The notes beneath the pieces were generated by a model. That model had not been told where the DNA came from. It searched no databases and saw only the letters and a list, made by a program, of their open reading frames with translations. The translations under genes and the position numbers were made by a program. From Agrococcus sp. SL85 (GTDB lineage: Bacteria; Actinomycetota; Actinomycetes; Actinomycetales; Microbacteriaceae), in the NCBI RefSeq assembly GCF_026625845.1, contig NZ_CP113066.1, forward strand, positions 372,001-436,000: DNA of 64,000 nucleotides, written 5' to 3'. How positions within the stretch are numbered: position 1 is the stretch's first letter; each line of letters starts with the position of its first letter. Below, piece by piece: positions 28,472 through 38,279 of the stretch.

Positions 28472-30724
28472 ATGACCGACTCCCCCTCCTCGGCAGCCTC
28501 CCCCGTCGACGAGCTGCGCCGCGAGCAGCGCGAGCGCACGATCGAGGAGGAGCGGAGCCTGCAGGACGCCGCCGTCGCCGACCTCGCGGAGGACGACGAC
28601 GACGAGCCCGGCTGGAGCGCGGAGGAGCAGGGCGGCGAGACCGACGACGGCCTCCCCGCCGACCGCTTCGTCGACCGCGAGCTGTCGTGGCTCGCGTTCA
28701 ACCAGCGCGTGCTCGAGCTCGCCGAGGACGAGACGGTGCCGCTCCTGGAGCGCGCCAACTTCCTCGCGATCTTCGCCTCCAACCTCGACGAGTTCTTCAT
28801 GGTGCGCGTCGCGGGGCTGAAGCGCCGCATCGTCACGGGCCTCGCGGTGCCGACGAACGTCGGCACGGGCCCCGTCGACCTGCTCGACCAGATCGTCGAG
28901 CGCGCCCACGAGCTCCAGGAGCGGCACGCGCACGTCGCGATCGACTCCCTCGCCCCCGGCCTCGCGGCGACCGGCATCGCCGTCGTGCGCTGGCAGGACC
29001 TCTCGGAGGCCGAGTGCGAGGCCATGTCGGCGCGCTTCGAGGCCGAGGTCTTCCCCGTGCTCATGCCGCTCGCGGTCGACCCCGCGCACCCCTTCCCCTA
29101 CATCTCCGGCCTCTCGCTCAACCTCGCGGTGCGCGTGCGCGTGCCCGACGAGGAGGAGGAGCAGTTCGCGCGCCTCAAGGTGCCGGCGGTGCTCCCCCGC
29201 TTCATCGCGCTCGGCGCCGAGGGCGGCGACCAGCGCTTCCTGCCGCTCGAGGAGCTCATCGCCAACAACCTCGACGAGGTCTTCCCCGGCATGGAGATCG
29301 TCGACCACCACGTCTTCCGGGTGACCCGCAACGAGGACGTCACGATCGACGAGGACGAGACCGAGAACCTCATCCAGGCGCTCGAGCAGGAGCTCTCGCG
29401 CCGCAAGTTCGGCCCGCCCATCCGCCTCGAGGTCGCCGACGACATCGACGACGACACCCTCGAGCTGCTCGTCGACGAGCTCGGCATCACCGAGCGCGAG
29501 GTGTACCGCCTGCCGGGCCTGCTCGACCTCACGTGCCTGTTCCAGGTGGCCGGCCTCGACCGGCCCGACCTGCGCTACACGAAGCGCGTGCCCGTGACGG
29601 CCTCCGCCTTCCTGCCGAACGACCAGAACGAGCAGGACGACCTGTTCCAGTCGATCACCCGCAAGGACGTGCTCGTCCACCACCCCTACGAGTCGTTCGC
29701 GACGAGCGTGCAGGCCCTGCTCGAGCAGGCCGCCGACGACCCCGACGTGCTGGCCATCAAGCAGACGCTCTACCGCACCTCCGGCGACTCCCCGGTGGTG
29801 GCGGCGCTCATCCGCGCCGCGGCCGCCGGCAAGCAGGTGCTGGCGCTCGTGGAGGTGAAGGCCCGCTTCGACGAGCAGGCGAACATCCGCTGGGCGCGCC
29901 AGCTCGAGCGCGCCGGCGTGCACGTCGTCTACGGCATGGTGGGCCTCAAGACCCACTGCAAGCTGCTCATGGTCGTGCGGCGCGAGAACGGCCGCCTGCG
30001 CCACTACTGCCACATCGGCACGGGCAACTACAACCCGAAGACGAGCCGCATCTACGAGGACTTCGGCCTCTTCACCGACAACGACCAGGTCGGGCGCGAC
30101 ATCACGCGCCTGTTCAACGAGCTCTCGGGCTTCGCGATCGAGAAGTCGTTCCAACGCCTGCTCGTCGCGCCGCGCCACCTGCGGAAGGGCCTGCTCTCGC
30201 GCATCGAGCGCGAGACGGCCGCGGCTCGGGCCGGGCGGCGCGCGCGCATCCGCCTGAAGATGAACTCCATCGTCGACGAGCAGATCATCGACGCCCTCTA
30301 CCGCGCGAGCCGCGCGGGCGTCGAGGTGCAGCTGTGGGTGCGCGGCATCTCCTCCGTGAGGGCGGGCGTGCCCGGGCTCTCGGAGCACATCGCGATGCGC
30401 TCGATCGTGGGCCGCTACCTCGAGCACTCCCGGGTGTTCGCGTTCTGGAACGACGGCGACGAGGAGGTGTTCATCGGCTCTGCCGACATGATGCACCGCA
30501 ACCTCGACCGCCGCGTCGAGACGCTCATCCAGCTCACCTCCACCGAGCACATGCGCGACATCTCCGCGCACTTCGACAAGGCGATGGCCGACACCACCGC
30601 CTCCTGGTGGGCGGAGCCCGACGGCACCTGGACGCGCCACGCGTTCGCCGAGGACGGCTCGCCGCTCGACGACCTGCACCGCGACCGCATGCTGCAGATC
30701 CAGCGCAGGAAGCGCCAGCGATGA
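28472..30724 (+). CDS. ppk: Polyphosphate kinase 1
   Basis: 750 residues. Membrane-associated enzyme that polymerises ATP gamma-phosphate into polyphosphate. An acidic ~60-residue N-terminal extension precedes the N domain ([17 protein letters not shown]), the head domain, and two C-terminal phospholipase-D-like domains. The autophosphorylated histidine is H514 in [12 protein letters not shown]; other motifs are [26 protein letters not shown], and [23 protein letters not shown] stands six bases before the ATG. The stop overlaps the next start (ATGA). Polyphosphate is the phosphate reserve, so position next to pst and near phoU fits. Confidence 0.96.
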   Translation: MTDSPSSAASPVDELRREQRERTIEEERSLQDAAVADLAEDDDDEPGWSAEEQGGETDDGLPADRFVDRELSWLAFNQRVLELAEDETVPLLERANFLAIFASNLDEFFMVRVAGLKRRIVTGLAVPTNVGTGPVDLLDQIVERAHELQERHAHVAIDSLAPGLAATGIAVVRWQDLSEAECEAMSARFEAEVFPVLMPLAVDPAHPFPYISGLSLNLAVRVRVPDEEEEQFARLKVPAVLPRFIALGAEGGDQRFLPLEELIANNLDEVFPGMEIVDHHVFRVTRNEDVTIDEDETENLIQALEQELSRRKFGPPIRLEVADDIDDDTLELLVDELGITEREVYRLPGLLDLTCLFQVAGLDRPDLRYTKRVPVTASAFLPNDQNEQDDLFQSITRKDVLVHHPYESFATSVQALLEQAADDPDVLAIKQTLYRTSGDSPVVAALIRAAAAGKQVLALVEVKARFDEQANIRWARQLERAGVHVVYGMVGLKTHCKLLMVVRRENGRLRHYCHIGTGNYNPKTSRIYEDFGLFTDNDQVGRDITRLFNELSGFAIEKSFQRLLVAPRHLRKGLLSRIERETAAARAGRRARIRLKMNSIVDEQIIDALYRASRAGVEVQLWVRGISSVRAGVPGLSEHIAMRSIVGRYLEHSRVFAFWNDGDEEVFIGSADMMHRNLDRRVETLIQLTSTEHMRDISAHFDKAMADTTASWWAEPDGTWTRHAFAEDGSPLDDLHRDRMLQIQRRKRQR

Positions 30725-31674
30725 GCCAGGCGACGACGGCCACGGGCACCGTGCTCGCCGCCGGCGCGCTCGTGTGGCGGCGGGTGCGGGGCGAGGTGGA
30801 GGTGCTGCTCGTCGAGCGCACGCAGCATCGCGACATCTCCCTGCCCAAGGGCAAGCTCGACCCGGGCGAGACACTGCCCGAGTGCGCCGTGCGCGAGCTC
30901 GAGGAGGAGACGGGCCTCGCGATCGTGCTGGGCGCGCCGCTCGGCCACAGCGAGTACCGGCTGCCCGACGGCCGCGACAAGGTCGTCTACTACTGGCAGG
31001 CGGAGGCGACGCCGGGGGCGCTCGAAGCCGCGGCGTTCTCGCCGAACGACGAGATCCTCGCGCTCCACTGGGCCCCGCTGGACCGCGCGAAGGCCGCATG
31101 CTCCTACCGCCACGACGTCGCGATCGTCGAGCGCTTCGAGGAGCGCCTCGCCGCCGGCCACGAGGCGACCTTCCCCATCGTGGCGCTGCGGCACGCGAAG
31201 GCGGCGAACCCGTTCTCGTGGGAGGGCGACGACGCCTCGCGGACGCTCACGGAGCGCGGGCGCTCGCAGGCGCACGCGGTCGCGCCCGGCATCGCCGCCT
31301 ACGCGCCGCGGCGCGTGGCCACCTCCGACGCCGTGCGGTGCCGCGAGACCGTCGCGCCGCTCGAGGCGGCGCTCGGCGTCGCGGCGAAGGCGACGGCGGA
31401 GCTGAGCCAGGAGTCGCCCGTCGACCCGCGCGCGGCGATCGAGGCGCGCGTCGCGAAGGCGATCGGCAAGCGCCAGGGCGTCGTGCTCTGCAGCCACGCG
31501 CCCGTGATCCCCGAGATCGTCACCGCCGTCGTGCACGCCACCGGTGCCGCCGAGACCGAGCGGACGCACCGCGCCTCGATGCTGCACACGGCGGAGTTCA
31601 CGGTGCTGCACGTGAGCGCGGGCGAAGAGCCGGCGCTCGTCGCGCTCGAGACGCACGGGCCCACCGAGCGCTGA
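30721..31674 (+). CDS. Nudix hydrolase fused to histidine phosphatase (MutT1-like)
   Basis: 317 residues. Nudix domain ~10-140 with box [20 protein letters not shown] (GX5EX7REUXEEXGU consensus), then a histidine-phosphatase-like domain from ~155 whose RHG motif appears as LRHAKA and whose second histidine is in [10 protein letters not shown]. The same two-domain layout and the position beside ppk are found in mycobacterial MutT1, which degrades 8-oxo-GTP/8-oxo-dGTP and diadenosine polyphosphates. Starts within the ppk stop codon, so both form an operon. Assignment to MutT1 is by layout and context. Confidence 0.88.
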   Translation: MSQATTATGTVLAAGALVWRRVRGEVEVLLVERTQHRDISLPKGKLDPGETLPECAVRELEEETGLAIVLGAPLGHSEYRLPDGRDKVVYYWQAEATPGALEAAAFSPNDEILALHWAPLDRAKAACSYRHDVAIVERFEERLAAGHEATFPIVALRHAKAANPFSWEGDDASRTLTERGRSQAHAVAPGIAAYAPRRVATSDAVRCRETVAPLEAALGVAAKATAELSQESPVDPRAAIEARVAKAIGKRQGVVLCSHAPVIPEIVTAVVHATGAAETERTHRASMLHTAEFTVLHVSAGEEPALVALETHGPTER

Positions 31675-31681
31675 CCGGGCT

Positions 31682-31719
31682 CGTGACGCGTGCGGCTGCG
31701 CCGCGCGCTCCTCGACCAG
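31682..31719. repeat. Dispersed intergenic repeat element
   Basis: CTCGTGACGCGTGCGGCTGC through GCGCGCTCCTCGACC, close to the elements at 51400-51438 and (inverted) 14329-14446. Lies just after the Nudix gene. Confidence 0.6.
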
Positions 31720-31771
31720 CGGCAGGCTCGGCCCTCGGTCGTCGGTCAGGAGGCCGCGGCCGCAGGGCGCT

Positions 31772-31834
31772 GCCGGCACGAGGCCCGAGCACGGCGAAGG
31801 GCCCCGCTCGCGCGGGGCCCTTCCTCGTGCCGGC
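31772..31834. terminator. Two-tier terminator hairpin between Nudix gene and pstB
   Basis: Inner 12-bp stem GAAGGGCCCCGC (31796-31807) with its complement at 31812-31823, and an outer 12-base arm GCCGGCACGAGG (31772-31783) complementary to 31823-31834, leaving a 12-base bulge on the 5' side. Serves convergent genes. Confidence 0.8.
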
Positions 31835-31837
31835 GGC

Positions 31838-32617
31838 TCAGCCGAAGCGGCCCGAGACGTAGTCCTCGGTCGCCTGCACCTTCGGCGTCGAGAACATCGT
31901 CGCCGTGTCGTCATACTCGATGAGCTTGCCCGGCTTGCCCGTGCCCGCGATGTTGAAGAAGGCCGTCCTGTCGCTCACGCGCGAGGCCTGCTGCATGTTG
32001 TGCGTCACGATCACGATCGTGTACTCGGTCTTCAGCTCCTCGATGAGGTCCTCGATCGCGAGCGTCGAGATCGGGTCGAGGGCCGAGCAGGGCTCGTCCA
32101 TGAGGAGCACCTCGGGGCTGACGGCGATCGCGCGCGCGATGCAGAGGCGCTGCTGCTGGCCGCCCGAGAGGCCGGAGCCCGGCAGGTTCAGGCGGTCCTT
32201 GACCTCGTTCCAGAGGTTGGCGCCGCGCAGCGAGCGCTCGACGAGGTCGTCCTGGTCGGAGCGCGACATGCGGCGGTTGTTGAGCAGCACGCCCGCGAGC
32301 ACGTTCTCGCGGATCGACATCGTCGGGAAGGGGTTGGGGCGCTGGAAGACCATGCCGATCTGGCGGCGCACGTTCACGGGGTCGACGCCCGGGGCGTAGA
32401 GGTTGGCGCCGTCGAGCAGCACCTCGCCGTCGACCCACGCGCCGCTGATCACCTCGTGCATGCGGTTGAGCGTGCGCAGCACGGTCGACTTGCCGCAGCC
32501 CGAGGGGCCGATGAAGGCCGTGACCGAGCGGGGCTCGATGTCGATGGAGACGCCCTCGACGGCCTTGAAGTCGCCGTAGTAGACGTCGAGGTCGTTGGTC
32601 TCGATGCGCTTGGACAT
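31838..32617 (-). CDS. pstB: Phosphate ABC transporter ATPase PstB
   Basis: 259 residues, ATP-binding subunit of the high-affinity phosphate importer. Walker [10 protein letters not shown] (~38-46), PstB-type insertion [20 protein letters not shown]-loop [12 protein letters not shown], signature [14 protein letters not shown], Walker [17 protein letters not shown]-loop VTHNMQQA. Last gene of pstS-pstC-pstA-pstB; six bases after pstA. Length and motifs are standard. Ends at a strong hairpin. Confidence 0.97.
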   Translation of the reverse strand: MSKRIETNDLDVYYGDFKAVEGVSIDIEPRSVTAFIGPSGCGKSTVLRTLNRMHEVISGAWVDGEVLLDGANLYAPGVDPVNVRRQIGMVFQRPNPFPTMSIRENVLAGVLLNNRRMSRSDQDDLVERSLRGANLWNEVKDRLNLPGSGLSGGQQQRLCIARAIAVSPEVLLMDEPCSALDPISTLAIEDLIEELKTEYTIVIVTHNMQQASRVSDRTAFFNIAGTGKPGKLIEYDDTATMFSTPKVQATEDYVSGRFG

Positions 32618-32622
32618 GTGGG

Positions 32623-33711
32623 TTACCTCCCGGCCTTCGGCGCGAAGACCTTGGCGATGATGCGAGCGATGACGTTGAGGAGCATGACGATGAGGATCAG
32701 CACGAGCGCGGCCGTCCAGGCGCGGTCGAAGTAGGCCTGCTCCTGCACGCCCGGGCTGACGTACTGGTTGTAGGCGAAGACCGGCAGCGTCATCATGCGG
32801 CCGTCGAACACGTTGTAGTTCATGTTCGTCGTGAAGCCGGCGATGATGAGCAGCGGCGCGGTCTCACCGATGACGCGGGCGATCGCGAGCGTGACGCCCG
32901 TGACGATGCCGGCGAGCGCCGTCGGCAGCACGACCTTCGCGATCGTAAGCCACTTGGGCACGCCGAGCGCGTAGGACGCCTCGCGGAGGTCGTTCGGCAC
33001 GAGCTTCAGCATCTCCTCCGTCGAGCGGACGACGGTGGGGATCATGAGCAGGCTGAGCGCCACGGCGCCGCCGATGCCCGAGCGCACGCCCTCGCCCGCG
33101 AAGAGCGCGAAGAGCGCGTAGGCGAACAGGCCCGCGACGATCGAGGGGATGCCCGTCATGACGTCGACGAAGAACGTGATCGCCTTCGAGAGGCGGCCGC
33201 GGCCGTACTCGACGAGGTAGATGGCCGTGAAGATGCCGACGGGCACCGAGATGATGGCCGCCCACAGCGTGACGAGCAGCGTGCCGACGATCGCGTGCAG
33301 CACGCCGCCGCCCTCGCCCACGACGCTGCGCATCGAGTACGTGAAGAACTCGATGTCGAAGCGCGCCATGCCGTTGATGACGACGGTGGAGACGAGCGAG
33401 ACGAGCGGGACGAGCGCGAGCGCGAAGGCGCCCACGACGACGCCCGTGACGAGGCGGTCGACGGCCTTGCGGCCTCCCTCGATCTGCTGGCTCACGACCG
33501 TGATCGCGACGAGGTAGAGCACGAAGCCGAGGACGGCCGTCGCGACGATGCTGAAGCCGGAGCCGGAGGCGCCCGCGACGAGCGCGGAGACCGCGGCGCC
33601 GATGGCGATCGCGACGCCGAGGAGCACCCAGGGGCCCCAGGCGGGCAGCTGGCCGGCCGTGAGCGGGTTCGTCGCGTCGCGGCGGGCGGGAGCGGTGGTC
33701 GTGGCGGTCAT
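32623..33711 (-). CDS. pstA: Phosphate ABC transporter permease PstA
   Basis: 362 residues with six core transmembrane helices of the binding-protein-dependent permease fold plus two extra N-terminal helices (~28-75). The EAA loop that contacts PstB appears as [22 protein letters not shown]. It sits three bases after pstC. The N-terminal extension ([20 protein letters not shown]) is hydrophilic and typical of actinobacterial PstA. Works with PstC to form the membrane channel. Confidence 0.95.
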   Translation of the reverse strand: MTATTTAPARRDATNPLTAGQLPAWGPWVLLGVAIAIGAAVSALVAGASGSGFSIVATAVLGFVLYLVAITVVSQQIEGGRKAVDRLVTGVVVGAFALALVPLVSLVSTVVINGMARFDIEFFTYSMRSVVGEGGGVLHAIVGTLLVTLWAAIISVPVGIFTAIYLVEYGRGRLSKAITFFVDVMTGIPSIVAGLFAYALFALFAGEGVRSGIGGAVALSLLMIPTVVRSTEEMLKLVPNDLREASYALGVPKWLTIAKVVLPTALAGIVTGVTLAIARVIGETAPLLIIAGFTTNMNYNVFDGRMMTLPVFAYNQYVSPGVQEQAYFDRAWTAALVLILIVMLLNVIARIIAKVFAPKAGR

Positions 33712-33714
33712 GGC

Positions 33715-34638
33715 TCAGCGGCCTCCCTGCACGGTGGTGCGCGCGATGATCCAGCGCGAGACGCCGTTGACGAGCAGCGTGATCGCGAACAGCACGAGGC
33801 CGGAGCCGATGAGCATGTTCACGGTGATGCCGTGCGCCTCCGGGAAGCGCAGCGCGATGTTGGCGGCGATCGTCGACGGGTTCTGCTGCGCGGTGAGCGC
33901 GAACGAGATGATGCCCGAGGAGCTCAGCACCATGGCGACGGCCATGGTCTCGCCGAGGGCGCGGCCGAGGCCGAGGATCGACGAGGCGATGATGCCCGAG
34001 CGGCCGTGCGGCAGCACCGCCATCTGGATCATCTCCCAGCGGGTCGCGCCGAGCGCGAGGGCGGCCTCCTCGTTGAGCCGCGGCGTCTGCAGGAAGATCT
34101 CGCGGCAGAGCGCGGTGATGATCGGCAGCACCATGACGGCGAGCACGATGGAGGCGGTGAGGATGGTGCGGCCCGTGCCCGAGGCGGGCGGGGCGAAGAG
34201 CGGCAGCCAGCCGAGGTTCGTCGTCAGCCAGGTGTAGGCCGGCTGCATGAACGGCGCGAGCACCGTGATGCCCCAGAGGCCGTAGATGACCGAGGGGATG
34301 GCGGCGAGCAGGTCGACGACGTAGCCGAGCCCCTGCGCGAGGCGGCGCGGGGCGAAGTGCGTGATGAAGAGCGCGATGCCGATCGCGACCGGCACGGCCA
34401 TGAGCATCGCGAGGAGCGCCGACCAGATGGTGCCGAAGGTCAGCGGCCACACCCATGCGAGGAACCCGGCGTCGGCGCCCGGCAGCGGGCCGATGAGCGC
34501 CGGCACGGCCTGCGCGACGAGGAAGATCGCGACCCCGGCGAGGGCGAGCAGGATCAGCACGCCCGCGGTCGTCGAGATCGACCGGAAGACGACGTCGGCC
34601 AGGCGCTGCTTGGCGACGGGCTGGACTGCGGTGGTCAT
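33715..34638 (-). CDS. pstC: Phosphate ABC transporter permease PstC
   Basis: 307 residues, six transmembrane helices, EAA loop LNEEAALALGATRWEMIQMAVLP and the conserved GLGRALGETMAVAMV that lines the phosphate path. Separated from pstS by an 85-base gap holding a 14-bp hairpin, so most transcripts may stop before it. ATG start with purine-rich AGGGGAGCTCC-like bases upstream (CCTGGGAGCTCC). Partner of PstA. Confidence 0.95.
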   Translation of the reverse strand: MTTAVQPVAKQRLADVVFRSISTTAGVLILLALAGVAIFLVAQAVPALIGPLPGADAGFLAWVWPLTFGTIWSALLAMLMAVPVAIGIALFITHFAPRRLAQGLGYVVDLLAAIPSVIYGLWGITVLAPFMQPAYTWLTTNLGWLPLFAPPASGTGRTILTASIVLAVMVLPIITALCREIFLQTPRLNEEAALALGATRWEMIQMAVLPHGRSGIIASSILGLGRALGETMAVAMVLSSSGIISFALTAQQNPSTIAANIALRFPEAHGITVNMLIGSGLVLFAITLLVNGVSRWIIARTTVQGGR

Positions 34639-34674
34639 GGAGCTCCCAGGGGCGAGGCGGTGGGGATGACGTGC

Positions 34675-34706
34675 GTCTGCCGGGGCGGGAATCCGCCCCG
34701 GCAGAC
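34675..34706 (-). terminator. Attenuator hairpin between pstS and pstC
   Basis: Perfect 14-bp stem (GTCTGCCGGGGCGG and complement) with loop GAAT, 18 bases after the pstS stop. It can lower read-through into pstCAB or protect the pstS message 3' end, giving excess binding protein. Confidence 0.75.
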
Positions 34707-34723
34707 GGTATCAGTCGGTCGGC

Positions 34724-35827
34724 TCAGCCGATCATCTCGAGCGAGGCGGTGATCTGCGCGCGCAGGTCTTCCGAGATCGGGGCGGAGCCCGCGTTGTCGG
34801 CCGCGGCCTGCTGGCCCTCCGCCGAGACGACGTACTCGAGGTAGGCCTTCACGAGCGCGCCCTGCTCGGCGTCGGCGTACTCGGTGCACGCGATCGCGTA
34901 GGAGATGAGCACGAGCGGGTAGGCGCCCGCCTCGGTCGTCGTGCGGTCGAGCTCGATCGCGAGGTCGCCCTCGTGGCGGCCCTCGACGGGCGCCGAGGCG
35001 TCGACGGCGGCCGCGGCGGCCTCCGCCGAGAACGGCACGTACTCGTCGCCGACCATGAGCGCGACGGTGCCGAGGTCGCCGGCGCGCGAGGCGTCGGCGT
35101 AGCCGATCGTGTTCGTGCCGTTCGTCACCGCGTCGACGACGCCCGAGGTGCCCTGGGCGCCCTCGCCGCCGTACGCGGCGGGCCACGTCTCGAACTCGCC
35201 CTCGGTCCACGCGTCTGCCGCGTTGGCCGCGAGGTACTGCGTGAAGTTCTCGGTGGTGCCCGAGTCGTCGGAGCGGTGCACGGCCGTGATGGTCGCGTCG
35301 GGGAGGGTGACGCCCTCGTTCTGCGAGGCGATCGCCTCGTCGCTCCAGTTCGTGATCTCGCCCGAGAAGATGCCGGCGATGGTCGCGGCGTCGAGGTTGA
35401 GCGAGTCGACGCCCTCGACGTTGAAGATCACAGCGATCGGCGAGATGTAGACGGGGAGGTCGACGGGCAGCGAGTCGGCGACGCACGCGCCGAAGGTGCC
35501 CTCGAGCTCCTCGTCCTTCAGGTACGCGTCGGAGCCGGCGAAGCCGACGCCGCCCGCGATGAACTGCTCGCGGCCCGCGCCCGAGCCGGCGGGGTCGTAG
35601 GTGACGTTGACGTCGGGGTTGTTCGTCTGGAAGCCCGCGATCCAGGCCTCCTGCGCAGCACCCATCGACGAGGCGCCGGCGCCGGCGAGGTCGCCGGAGA
35701 GCGACGACTCGGGGGCCTCGGAGCCGCCTGCGGCGGGAGCGGTGCCCTCGTTGGCGGCGCACGAACTGAGGAGGAGCGCGCCGGCGACGGCGACGACCGC
35801 GGTGCGGCCGAGCTTCGTGAACTTCAC
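34724..35827 (-). CDS. pstS: Phosphate-binding lipoprotein PstS
   Basis: 367 residues. Lipobox LLSSC (lipidated C23) and a PBP-like fold with phosphate ligands in AGASSMGAAQ, DPAGSGAGREQF, VGFAGSDAYL and HRSDDSGTTENFTQYL. GTG start at 35827 is supported by GAAGGGAA upstream and by the signal peptide starting MKFTKLGRT. First gene of the pst operon; delivers phosphate to PstCA. A phased PHO box lies about 100 bases upstream, so induction by RegX3 under phosphate limitation is expected. Confidence 0.96.
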   Translation of the reverse strand: MKFTKLGRTAVVAVAGALLLSSCAANEGTAPAAGGSEAPESSLSGDLAGAGASSMGAAQEAWIAGFQTNNPDVNVTYDPAGSGAGREQFIAGGVGFAGSDAYLKDEELEGTFGACVADSLPVDLPVYISPIAVIFNVEGVDSLNLDAATIAGIFSGEITNWSDEAIASQNEGVTLPDATITAVHRSDDSGTTENFTQYLAANAADAWTEGEFETWPAAYGGEGAQGTSGVVDAVTNGTNTIGYADASRAGDLGTVALMVGDEYVPFSAEAAAAAVDASAPVEGRHEGDLAIELDRTTTEAGAYPLVLISYAIACTEYADAEQGALVKAYLEYVVSAEGQQAAADNAGSAPISEDLRAQITASLEMIG

Positions 35828-35919
35828 GGTGTTCCCTTCGGGATGTGTGTGGTGCAGGGGCGGCTGGACGCCCCGCGGGCGGCCCGACGAGCAGGCCGTG
35901 ACACACGGTAGGGAGCGCG

Positions 35920-35959
35920 GGTGACCGCGAGGATCCGCGAAGGTGAACGAGAGGTGAAC
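35920..35959 (-). promoter_or_regulatory. PHO box of the pst operon
   Basis: On the plus strand GGTGACC (35920), GGTGAAC (35942) and GGTGAAC (35953) lie in an 11-bp register; a weak unit fills 35931. Read from the minus strand they are GTTCACC direct repeats, the layout bound by PhoP/RegX3-type regulators. Confidence 0.75.
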
Positions 35960-36256
35960 GGCGGCGAGGCGGAGGCTCAGGAAGCGCCCCGCGCGGCATG
36001 GCGCGGCATGCCGCGGGATGCGCGGCATGCCGCGGGATGTGCGGCGTGGCGCGAGCGCTGCGGCCACGGGGCGAGCGCCGCGGACGTGGAAGAGCCGGGC
36101 CGCGAGACGCCTCTCGGCGGAAGGCCGCTCGAAGCGGCGAATATTGGAGCCCGGGGTTTCGCGGCCCGGCCCCATCAGCGTAGCGAGGTCGGCGGCCCGG
36201 CGCAGGCCGGTGCGCTCCGGGCGAACGGCGGCGCCGCCCGGGCGCGTCGGCGCGGC
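35960..36256. repeat. Intergenic region with tandem repeat and long hairpin
   Basis: No gene is supported in these 297 bases. A 19-bp unit (GCGCGGCATGCCGCGGGAT) occurs at 36001 and 36020, with partial copies on both sides. At 36094-36105 and 36159-36170 lie 12-base complementary arms (GCCGGGCCGCGA) enclosing a small hairpin (GCCGCT-cga-AGCGGC, 36124-36138) and an AT-rich AATATT. Purpose unknown. Confidence 0.6.
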
Positions 36257-36847
36257 CTAGCCTTCGACGTCGAGCACGGTGTCGGGCACGTCAGGGTGCC
36301 CGTACGTCGAGCGCAGGATCACCTGCGTCGGCGCGACGCCCTCCGGCAGCTGCACGACCGCGCGCGCCCCCTCGAAGGTGTCCTCGACGTAGTAGATGTC
36401 GTCCTCCGCGGTGACCGCGACGGTGTCGGCCCAGTCGTAGGTCTGGCCGTCGCTGCCCACGACGAAGACGTCGAAGCAGCCCATGAAGCTCGTGGTGCCC
36501 TCGTCGTGGTTGCCGTCGATGCGCACCGCCGTGAAGTAGGTGCCGTCGGCCGGCTCGCCCGACTCCATCGGGGGGTTGTCGTCGATGCTCGTGACGCTGA
36601 ACGACCAGATGTCGCCGAGGCCGTCGTCGACCGTGTAGGCGTACTCCCCCGCCGACGGCGGCGTCGTGGGCTCCTCGGTCGGATCGGCGGCCTCGGTGCT
36701 CGTCGTCGGGTCCTCGGGCGCCGGCATCGTGGGCGCTGCCGTCGGCACGGCGGGCGGCATGGGGATGCAGCCCGTGAGCGCGAGCGAGGCTCCGCCGAGC
36801 ACGAGGGCGGCGGCGAGCAGTCGGCGGGGGGGCGTGCGGTGCGTCAA
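36257..36847 (-). CDS. Lipoprotein with DUF4352-like beta domain
   Basis: 196 residues. TTG start at 36847 preceded by GGAGG at six bases; lipobox LALTGC (lipidated C27). A Pro/Thr/Glu linker (~30-65) leads to an Ig-like beta domain (~68-190) with a layout like DUF4352 domains (WSFSVTSIDDNPP, YFTAVRIDGNHD, VVQLPEGVAPTQVIL). One cysteine (MGCFDVF) is left in the mature domain besides the lipidated one. Function unknown; likely surface-exposed. Monocistronic by appearance. Confidence 0.72.
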   Translation of the reverse strand: MTHRTPPRRLLAAALVLGGASLALTGCIPMPPAVPTAAPTMPAPEDPTTSTEAADPTEEPTTPPSAGEYAYTVDDGLGDIWSFSVTSIDDNPPMESGEPADGTYFTAVRIDGNHDEGTTSFMGCFDVFVVGSDGQTYDWADTVAVTAEDDIYYVEDTFEGARAVVQLPEGVAPTQVILRSTYGHPDVPDTVLDVEG

Positions 36848-36950
36848 GACGGCCTCCGGGTGCGGCGGGGTGCGGGATCCGGCGCCGAGGGACGCGGTGC
36901 CGACGCTCGAAGCGTACGCCGCCGCGGCGCGCTCGGCGATCAGCCCGCGC

Positions 36951-37583
36951 TCAGGCGAGGCTGTCCGCGCGCCAGAGACGCGCGCAGATCCGCAGGTCGC
37001 CCGCGATGTCGGTGAGGGAGGCCGCGAGCGCCGTGCGGGCGCTCGCGCGCTCCGGGTGCGCGGCGTCGTCGTCGTGCGCGGCGCGCACCGCGCCGTGCGC
37101 GGTGACTGCCGCGAACGCGGCGGCGCGCTCGAGCGCGAGCGCGAAGTCGCCCGCGAACACGCCCCGCAGGATCTCGTCCGAGAGCGAGCGCAGCTCGCCG
37201 GGGGTCGCCGGGGCCGGGACGCCCGCGATCACGGGGGCCGCGGTCGGCAGCGCGTCGGCGCCCGCCTGGTAGAGCCGCGCCGACTCCTCGGCGCGCTGCG
37301 TCACGAGCGCGTGCAGCAGGTGCACCCGCCACAGCGTGCCGGGCAGCGAGTGCGGCCGAGCCCGCGACCAGAGCTCCGCGACCGTGTCGATGCCGTCCTC
37401 GCGCGCGACCGCGAGGATCCGCTCCACCACCTCCGGGTCCGCGCCGCCGCGCACGCGCGCGAGCAGCGCGTGCGCCGTCTCGCTCGCGAGCTGCAGGCGC
37501 ACGGCGGGGTCGACGTCGCCCTCCACGCGGTCGAACCAGTCGTTGGAGAAGCGGGTGGGCTTGATGGAGCGGTCGTCTGCCAT
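36951..37583 (-). CDS. Conserved hypothetical protein, helical
   Basis: 210 residues. Predicted soluble and mostly helical; motifs include TRFSNDWFDRVEGDVDPAVRL, the repeated helical segment SLPGTLWRVHLLHALV, and LRSLSDEILRGVFAGDF. Homologous-looking proteins in related actinobacteria carry misleading names such as RNA polymerase beta subunit, but no polymerase motif is present and I give no function. The ATG at 37583 is preferred over one nine bases upstream, because GGGAGG would otherwise touch the start codon. Confidence 0.7.
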   Translation of the reverse strand: MADDRSIKPTRFSNDWFDRVEGDVDPAVRLQLASETAHALLARVRGGADPEVVERILAVAREDGIDTVAELWSRARPHSLPGTLWRVHLLHALVTQRAEESARLYQAGADALPTAAPVIAGVPAPATPGELRSLSDEILRGVFAGDFALALERAAAFAAVTAHGAVRAAHDDDAAHPERASARTALAASLTDIAGDLRICARLWRADSLA

Positions 37584-37707
37584 TGCCCCCATCCTCCCAC
37601 CGCGGCGGCCGGGCGCCGAGGGGTGCCCCGGCGGCCGACGGGTGCCGGTGCACCGGCACCGCCCATCCGGCCGAGCACCGCTCGCCGCGCGACTACCCTG
37701 GGAGCGC

Positions 37708-37780
37708 GGGCCTCTAGCTCAGTCGGTAGAGCATCGGACTTTTAATCCGCTGGTCGTGGGTTCGAGCCCCACGGGGCCCA
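37708..37780 (+). tRNA. tRNA-Lys (anticodon TTT)
   Basis: 73-base cloverleaf: acceptor GGGCCTC/GGGGCCC with a T-G pair, anticodon loop CTTTTAA, T arm GTGGG-TTCGAGC-CCCAC, discriminator A. TACCCT at 37694 is a possible -10. No CCA encoded. An atypical gene-poor stretch follows. Confidence 0.95.
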
Positions 37781-37991
37781 CTTCGTGCACGCGCGGAACC
37801 CCGCCCCGACCTCGGGCTCGGACGACCACCTCGGGCTGACTTCGGGCACCAGCCGCCGCGTGCGCGACTCGAAGCGATGGAGCACGGGCTCGCATGCGCT
37901 CCGCTGACGCTCGATGTCGGCTGGGTTGCGGCTCGATGAACAGTGCCTGAAGGCGCTGGACCGCCCGCCGCTGGTGCTCCATCATCAGGCC

Positions 37992-38279
37992 ATGAAGCCG
38001 CACGAGCGGTCGAAGCGACTGCCAGAGCCCATCGGCACCGTGCACCCCACTGAGCAAGAAGCCGTCGAGCACCTCTACGGGGTACTCGCCGCGCTCGACC
38101 CGAACCACACCGTCGCCTGGAGCCGGCTGCAGCGCCTCACGATCTACCAGGACGAGCGCACGCCCCTCATCTGGCACGTCATCGCCGCCGAGGAGATCCA
38201 GACCTTCATCGAGCTGCTCCGCCTCGACAAGGCAGCGCGCGACGAGCAAGCGAGGCCGTCTTCGACCGCTTCTCCGTAG
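37992..38279 (+). CDS. Hypothetical protein downstream of tRNA-Lys
   Basis: 95 residues, MKPHERSKRLPEPIGTVHPT followed by a helical segment with YGVLAALDPNHTVAWSRLQRL and LIWHVIAAEEIQTFIELLRLD. No family recognised. Codon use is less GC-biased than in core genes. Its last 74 bases overlap the opposite-strand ORF 38206-38447, so one of the two 3' ends may be secondary. It is the first ORF of an atypical segment next to the tRNA gene, a usual site for acquired DNA. Confidence 0.5.
   Translation: MKPHERSKRLPEPIGTVHPTEQEAVEHLYGVLAALDPNHTVAWSRLQRLTIYQDERTPLIWHVIAAEEIQTFIELLRLDKAARDEQARPSSTASP

Noticed and set aside
37756-37780. tRNA-Lys 3' end as an attachment site with a second copy downstream
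   Set aside because: No repeat of the 3' end was found in the next several kilobases, so an att site is not supported.
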